In this document: positions 13,088-16,110 of the stretch, piece by piece
Position numbering within the stretch: position 1 is the stretch's first letter
How the letters are laid out: each line of letters opens with the position of its first letter
Assembly (NCBI GenBank): GCA_035640455.1
Contig: DASQWB010000029.1
Coordinates: 1-16,110 of the forward strand
Direction: 5' to 3'
Length of the DNA stretch: 16,110 nt
From: AC-50 sp035640455
GTDB taxonomy: Bacteria; Actinomycetota; Thermoleophilia; Gaiellales; Gaiellaceae
Program-made: the position numbers and the translations under genes
Notes under the pieces: model-generated
The model's input: the letters and a program-made list of their open reading frames with translations, nothing else
The model's database searches: none
Told to the model about the DNA's origin: nothing

Positions 13088-14242
13088 GTGAGCAGGCTCT
13101 GGTCGCTGGCGCGCAGGTACGGGCTCGACGCGCTGATCGTGTTTACGGCGATCGAGAGCGTGATCGAGGTCGTCGTCCGGCACGGCTCCGTGGACACAGC
13201 GCACACGACGCTGTGGTTCGTCGTGCCTGCAACAGCGAGCGTCATCCTGCCGCTGCTCGGGCGCCACCGCTTCCCGTTCGCGGCGCCGATGTCGATCTGG
13301 CTGCTCGGCCCTGCCGTCTCGTTCATCGACGGTCGCCTGGTGCCCAACACGCCGAGCATCACGGTTGCGGGCTTGGCCGGTGCGTTTCTGCTCGGAAACC
13401 GCCGCAGCGCGATCGAGTCGTGGCTCGGATTCGCCATCGTGCTCGGCGGGACGGCGCTCATCGTTTACAACGACCCGGCCCACGAGCAGGCCGAGTTCGT
13501 CTTCGCTCCCTTGTTGTTCGCGATCGGCTGGCTCGCGGGCTACGCGCTGCGCGAGCGCGCCGAGCAGGCCGAGGCGGCGGAGGTGCGTGCCGTTCAGGCC
13601 GAGCGGAAGCGGGAGGCAGCGGCGCGCCTCGCAGTCGCGGAGGAGCGCGCCCGCATCGCTCGCGAGCTTCACGACATCGTCGCCCACGCCGTCAGCGTCA
13701 TGGTGCTCCAGGTCGGCGCGGTCAGGCACAAGCTCCCCGACACGCTCGCCGAGGACCGCGACGCGCTCACGGGCGTCGAGCAGGCCGGGCGCACGGCGCT
13801 CGCCCAGATGCGCCGTCTGCTCGCCGCCATGCGCGAGGACGGGGACGAGGCAGAACTCGCGCCGCAGCCCGGCCTCGACGGCCTCGAGTCCCTGGCGGAA
13901 GAGGTCGGCCGCGCCGGCCTGCCCGTCCGGCTGCACGTCGAGGGCGAGCGTGTCCCGCTCCCGCGGGAGATCGACCTCTCGGCCTATCGGATCGTGCAAG
14001 AGGGCCTCACCAACGCGCTCAAGCACGCGCGCGCCTCGGGCGCCGACGTAACCGTCCGCTACCGGCCCGACGAGGTGCAGCTCGAGGTCCGCGACGACGG
14101 CATCGGCGCCGCCGCGAGCGACGGGCTCGGCCACGGCCTCGTCGGCATCCGCGAGCGCGTCAAGATCTACGGCGGCGAGATGAGCGCAGGAACGGCCAAC
14201 GGAGGCGGCTTCGTCCTCCGCACACGTCTCCCCCTCGCATGA
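13088..14242 (+). CDS. sensor histidine kinase (HisKA_3/NarL type)
   Basis: The 384-residue membrane kinase has about five or six N-terminal helices (13-155) with very short loops, so it probably senses the membrane rather than an external ligand. A coiled-coil linker (155-190) leads to the dimerisation/phosphoacceptor helix RIARELHDIVAHAVSVM with H195. The ATPase domain has an N-box EGLTNALKHA (305-314), G1 DDGIGA (336-341) and a G2 region GHGLVGIRERV (348-358). GTG 13088 is used, with GGAG about 12 bases upstream, a loose fit. Its TGA overlaps the response-regulator ATG by four bases (ATGA), so the two are translationally coupled. The palindromic operator just upstream suggests autoregulation. 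Confidence 0.93.
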   Translation: MSRLWSLARRYGLDALIVFTAIESVIEVVVRHGSVDTAHTTLWFVVPATASVILPLLGRHRFPFAAPMSIWLLGPAVSFIDGRLVPNTPSITVAGLAGAFLLGNRRSAIESWLGFAIVLGGTALIVYNDPAHEQAEFVFAPLLFAIGWLAGYALRERAEQAEAAEVRAVQAERKREAAARLAVAEERARIARELHDIVAHAVSVMVLQVGAVRHKLPDTLAEDRDALTGVEQAGRTALAQMRRLLAAMREDGDEAELAPQPGLDGLESLAEEVGRAGLPVRLHVEGERVPLPREIDLSAYRIVQEGLTNALKHARASGADVTVRYRPDEVQLEVRDDGIGAAASDGLGHGLVGIRERVKIYGGEMSAGTANGGGFVLRTRLPLA

Positions 14243-14898
14243 GCATCCGCGTATTGGTCGCGGACGACCAGTCGATGGTCCGCGCCGGCTTCCGCATGCT
14301 GCTCTCGAGCCAGGAGGACATCGAGGTCGTGGCGGAGGCATCGAATGGGCTCGAGGCGGTCGACAAGGCCGCCCGCTTCCAGCCCACGGTCGTGCTGATG
14401 GACATCCGCATGCCCGAGCTCGACGGGCTCCAGGCGACGCGGCGGATCCTCGCCGCCGACCACGCGGCACGGATCCTGATCCTGACGACGTTCGACCTCG
14501 ACGAGTACGTGTACGAGGCGCTCCGCGCGGGCGCCAGCGGGTTCGTGCTCAAGGACGACCCTCCCGAGCAGCTCCTCGCGGCAATTCGCATCGTCGCCGG
14601 CGGAGATGCACTCCTTTCCCCCGCTGTCACGAAGCGCGTGATCAAGCAGTTCACGCGCATTCCAAGGCCCGCGCCTCCGAAGCAACTCGAGGAGCTGACG
14701 GAGCGGGAGCTCGACGTGTTCCGCCTCATCGCCCGCGGCCTCTCGAACGCCGAGATCGGCCAGGAGCTCTACATCAGCGACACCACCGTCAAGACGCACA
14801 TCACGCACATCCTTCAGAAGCTCGACCTGCGAGACCGCGTCCAAGCGGTCGTGCTCGCCTACGAGGCGGGGCTCTTCGACGAGCGCCCGGCTCGCTGA
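14239..14898 (+). CDS. NarL/LuxR-type response regulator
   Basis: The 219-residue regulator has a receiver domain (1-120) with the acidic pocket D9/D10, phosphoacceptor D55 in VVLMDIRMPELDG, T83 and K105. A C-terminal LuxR-type helix-turn-helix begins at LTERELDVFRLIARGLSNAEIGQ (153-175) and ends with ISDTTVKTHITHILQKL. Phosphorylated by the overlapping kinase, it would dimerise and bind an inverted repeat. The two TCCTACC-NN-GGTAGGA sites in this window are the best candidates, giving autoregulation plus control of the hydrolase and MMPL genes. That target assignment is inferred. The gene ends 16 bases short of the convergent lipoprotein gene, with no hairpin between. Confidence 0.94.
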   Translation: MSIRVLVADDQSMVRAGFRMLLSSQEDIEVVAEASNGLEAVDKAARFQPTVVLMDIRMPELDGLQATRRILAADHAARILILTTFDLDEYVYEALRAGASGFVLKDDPPEQLLAAIRIVAGGDALLSPAVTKRVIKQFTRIPRPAPPKQLEELTERELDVFRLIARGLSNAEIGQELYISDTTVKTHITHILQKLDLRDRVQAVVLAYEAGLFDERPAR

Positions 14899-14914
14899 GC
14901 CTTTCCGCCACCGA

Positions 14915-15826
14915 TCAGGCGATCGCCGCTCCTCGGACAGGCGCGCCGAGAATCGGCAGCTTGCGGGCGAGCCACGCGAAGGCGTCGCGATACGCCTTCC
15001 GGTCGAGAGCGTGCGGCGCGTCGTACCAGCGAATGGCGGTTCCGCGCGGCGCGGCGTGCACGACGTTCAGGAGCGCGGCGCGCGGAACGACCCGGTCGCG
15101 CCGGCCGTCTTCGAGCAGGAGGCTCCCCGGCCGCGCCCGGGCGACGTAGCGGAGCGGGTCGACGCTCCCGAGAACGCGCCGTACCTGCGCTCGCAACGCA
15201 GGCGGCACGGCGGCCGCGTAGGCCGACACGGGCGCGGCGCCCGCGGAGAGCAGGACGAGCGCTCGCAGCCGCGGCTCCGCGGCGGCGAGCAGCGTGCCCG
15301 TGCGGGCGCCGGCGCTCCACCCGACGTAGCCGATTCGGGCCGGGTCGACGACAGCGAGCGACCGGAGCAGGTCGACGGCGCGGCGGACGGCGACCACGTC
15401 AGCGACCGACGTCGCGCGCAGCTTCGCGAGCGCTGCTTCGGGCGTCGAAGATGCACTCCTCGCCGTCGCCGACGGGGCGGTAATCGTCAGCGTGACGACG
15501 TTTCGGGCCGCGAGCCAGCCCGCCTGCGGGAGCAACTCCCTACGGTCGCCTCCGGAGCCGTGCACGAAGACGACCGCCGGGTGGCGGCGACGGCCCGGCG
15601 GCAGCACGAGGTAGCACTCCACGCGGCGGCCGCCGCTCGAGTACGAGACGTCGTGCACGGCGAGCGGGTACTTATGCGTGTTGACGCGCCCGCGGTCGGC
15701 GTAGCGAAGCGGCGCGGTCGCGTCGTAGGAGAACAGGCTCGACCGGCGAGGCGGCGACGGCGAGGCCCCGCAGCCCGCGACGACGAACGCGAGCGCGAGC
15801 GTGCAGGCGAGGCGTGGCAGATCCAC
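14915..15826 (-). CDS. lipoprotein alpha/beta hydrolase
   Basis: The 303-residue protein begins with a lipoprotein signal peptide, LACTLALAFVVAGC, with lipidated C19, so it is anchored outside the cytoplasmic membrane. The mature part is an alpha/beta hydrolase of the dienelactone-hydrolase/prolyl-oligopeptidase-like type. It has oxyanion region VVFVHGSGGDR (85-95), nucleophile elbow GYVGWSAGART (S171), acid D244 in EDGRRDRVVP and H272 in YDAPHALD. The substrate is unknown; an ester or peptide is likely. GTG 15826 is chosen because AAGG lies eight bases upstream and the signal peptide then has the right length. A start at 15964 would add about 46 unlikely arginine-rich residues. It shares no palindromic operator with the other hydrolase. 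Confidence 0.88.
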   Translation of the reverse strand: MDLPRLACTLALAFVVAGCGASPSPPRRSSLFSYDATAPLRYADRGRVNTHKYPLAVHDVSYSSGGRRVECYLVLPPGRRRHPAVVFVHGSGGDRRELLPQAGWLAARNVVTLTITAPSATARSASSTPEAALAKLRATSVADVVAVRRAVDLLRSLAVVDPARIGYVGWSAGARTGTLLAAAEPRLRALVLLSAGAAPVSAYAAAVPPALRAQVRRVLGSVDPLRYVARARPGSLLLEDGRRDRVVPRAALLNVVHAAPRGTAIRWYDAPHALDRKAYRDAFAWLARKLPILGAPVRGAAIA

Positions 15827-15920
15827 ACGGACAACCTTGCCGCAAACCCGCCGCGAGCCGGAGTGATGAACCGGCGCAGCTCGCGGGTGGCGATCGCAGC
15901 TTCCTCGTCGGTCGAACCGC

Positions 15921-16110
15921 TCACGAAGCGACCGCCGAAGGCCGCGCGGCCATGAGCGCGACATGCCAGATCAGGGCGGTGACCACCACCGCGGCTCCGG
16001 CGAGAACGCCGAGCGCTCCGCCGGCCAGCGCAACGGCCACGGCGGGAGACCCGCCGACGCCCGCGGCCATCAGTGCTCCGGCGCCGGCGCCAGCCTGCGT
16101 CGCGGCACCC
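15921..16110 (-). CDS. 3' end of a membrane protein gene (partial)
   Basis: A minus-strand frame enters from the right edge and stops at TGA 15923-15921. It gives 62 residues with Ala/Gly/Val-rich hydrophobic stretches (AVAVALAGGALGVLAGAAVVVTALIWHVALMAA), probably one or two final membrane helices and a short tail. The third-position G/C bias supports coding. I do not recognise the family from this end. The gene lies about 95 bases upstream of the lipoprotein gene on the same strand and could share a transcript with it. Confidence 0.55.
   Translation of the reverse strand, partial: GAATQAGAGAGALMAAGVGGSPAVAVALAGGALGVLAGAAVVVTALIWHVALMAARPSAVAS

Noticed and set aside
12904..14238. Upstream in-frame extension of the response regulator through the whole kinase gene
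   Set aside because: The extension is Arg/Ala-rich and lies out of phase with a clear histidine kinase. The regulator starts at ATG 14239 in an ATGA overlap.
13040..14470. Minus-strand open frame antisense to the kinase and regulator
   Set aside because: It has no motifs and antisense composition; both plus-strand genes are unambiguous.
15487..15924. Minus-strand frame starting at GTG 15924 (overlapping the preceding TGA as GTGA)
   Set aside because: The first ~33 residues look protein-like (STDEEAAIATRELRRF), but the rest is Ser/Arg-rich and overlaps the lipoprotein gene out of phase. A frameshift or a tiny coupled gene is possible but not supported.

Overview
The window is GC-rich, gene-dense DNA from a high-GC bacterium. 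The strong third-position GC bias, GTG starts, MMPL transporters, a TAP-like membrane hydrolase and a HisKA_3/LuxR two-component pair suggest an actinobacterial lineage, perhaps Thermoleophilia-like. That placement is inference from gene content only. I see no rRNA, tRNA, CRISPR array, transposase or integrase.

Left part (1-2100). The end of an unrecognised gene is followed by a DUF5677-type protein gene on the plus strand. Facing it on the minus strand are a 79-residue hypothetical gene and what looks like a frameshifted remnant gene. Base composition here is less biased than further right.

Middle (2170-8053), all on the minus strand. A promoter with a consensus -35 (about 5616-5644) precedes a hypothetical protein gene, an FkbM-type methyltransferase gene and a GT4 glycosyltransferase gene. 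The glycosyltransferase stop codon is followed in the same frame by the last ~208 codons of an MMPL transporter that lacks its first two thirds. A complete MMPL gene lies upstream of the operon (5727-7922). Both MMPL 3' ends carry a perfect inverted repeat of matching design, with paired substitutions in the two arms. The glyco-operon therefore sits between a truncated and an intact copy of the same transporter.

Right part (8053-16110). A two-haem cytochrome c / MauG-like protein gene lies downstream of a Crp/Fnr regulator gene. Two GTGA-N6-TCAC sites between them match the regulator's RETVxR recognition helix. Next come a HigB/HigA-like toxin-antitoxin pair with an operator-like palindrome over its -10, and a convergent TAP-like alpha/beta hydrolase fused to a membrane domain. 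A histidine kinase/response regulator pair is divergent from that hydrolase. Last are a lipoprotein alpha/beta hydrolase and the end of a membrane protein.

The most interesting signal is a ~41 bp conserved block centred on the palindrome TCCTACC-NN-GGTAGGA. It occurs upstream of the intact MMPL gene and again between the TAP-like hydrolase and the histidine kinase, in the same orientation relative to both minus-strand genes. This suggests a small regulon (kinase/regulator, hydrolase, MMPL exporter) controlled by the LuxR-type regulator encoded here.
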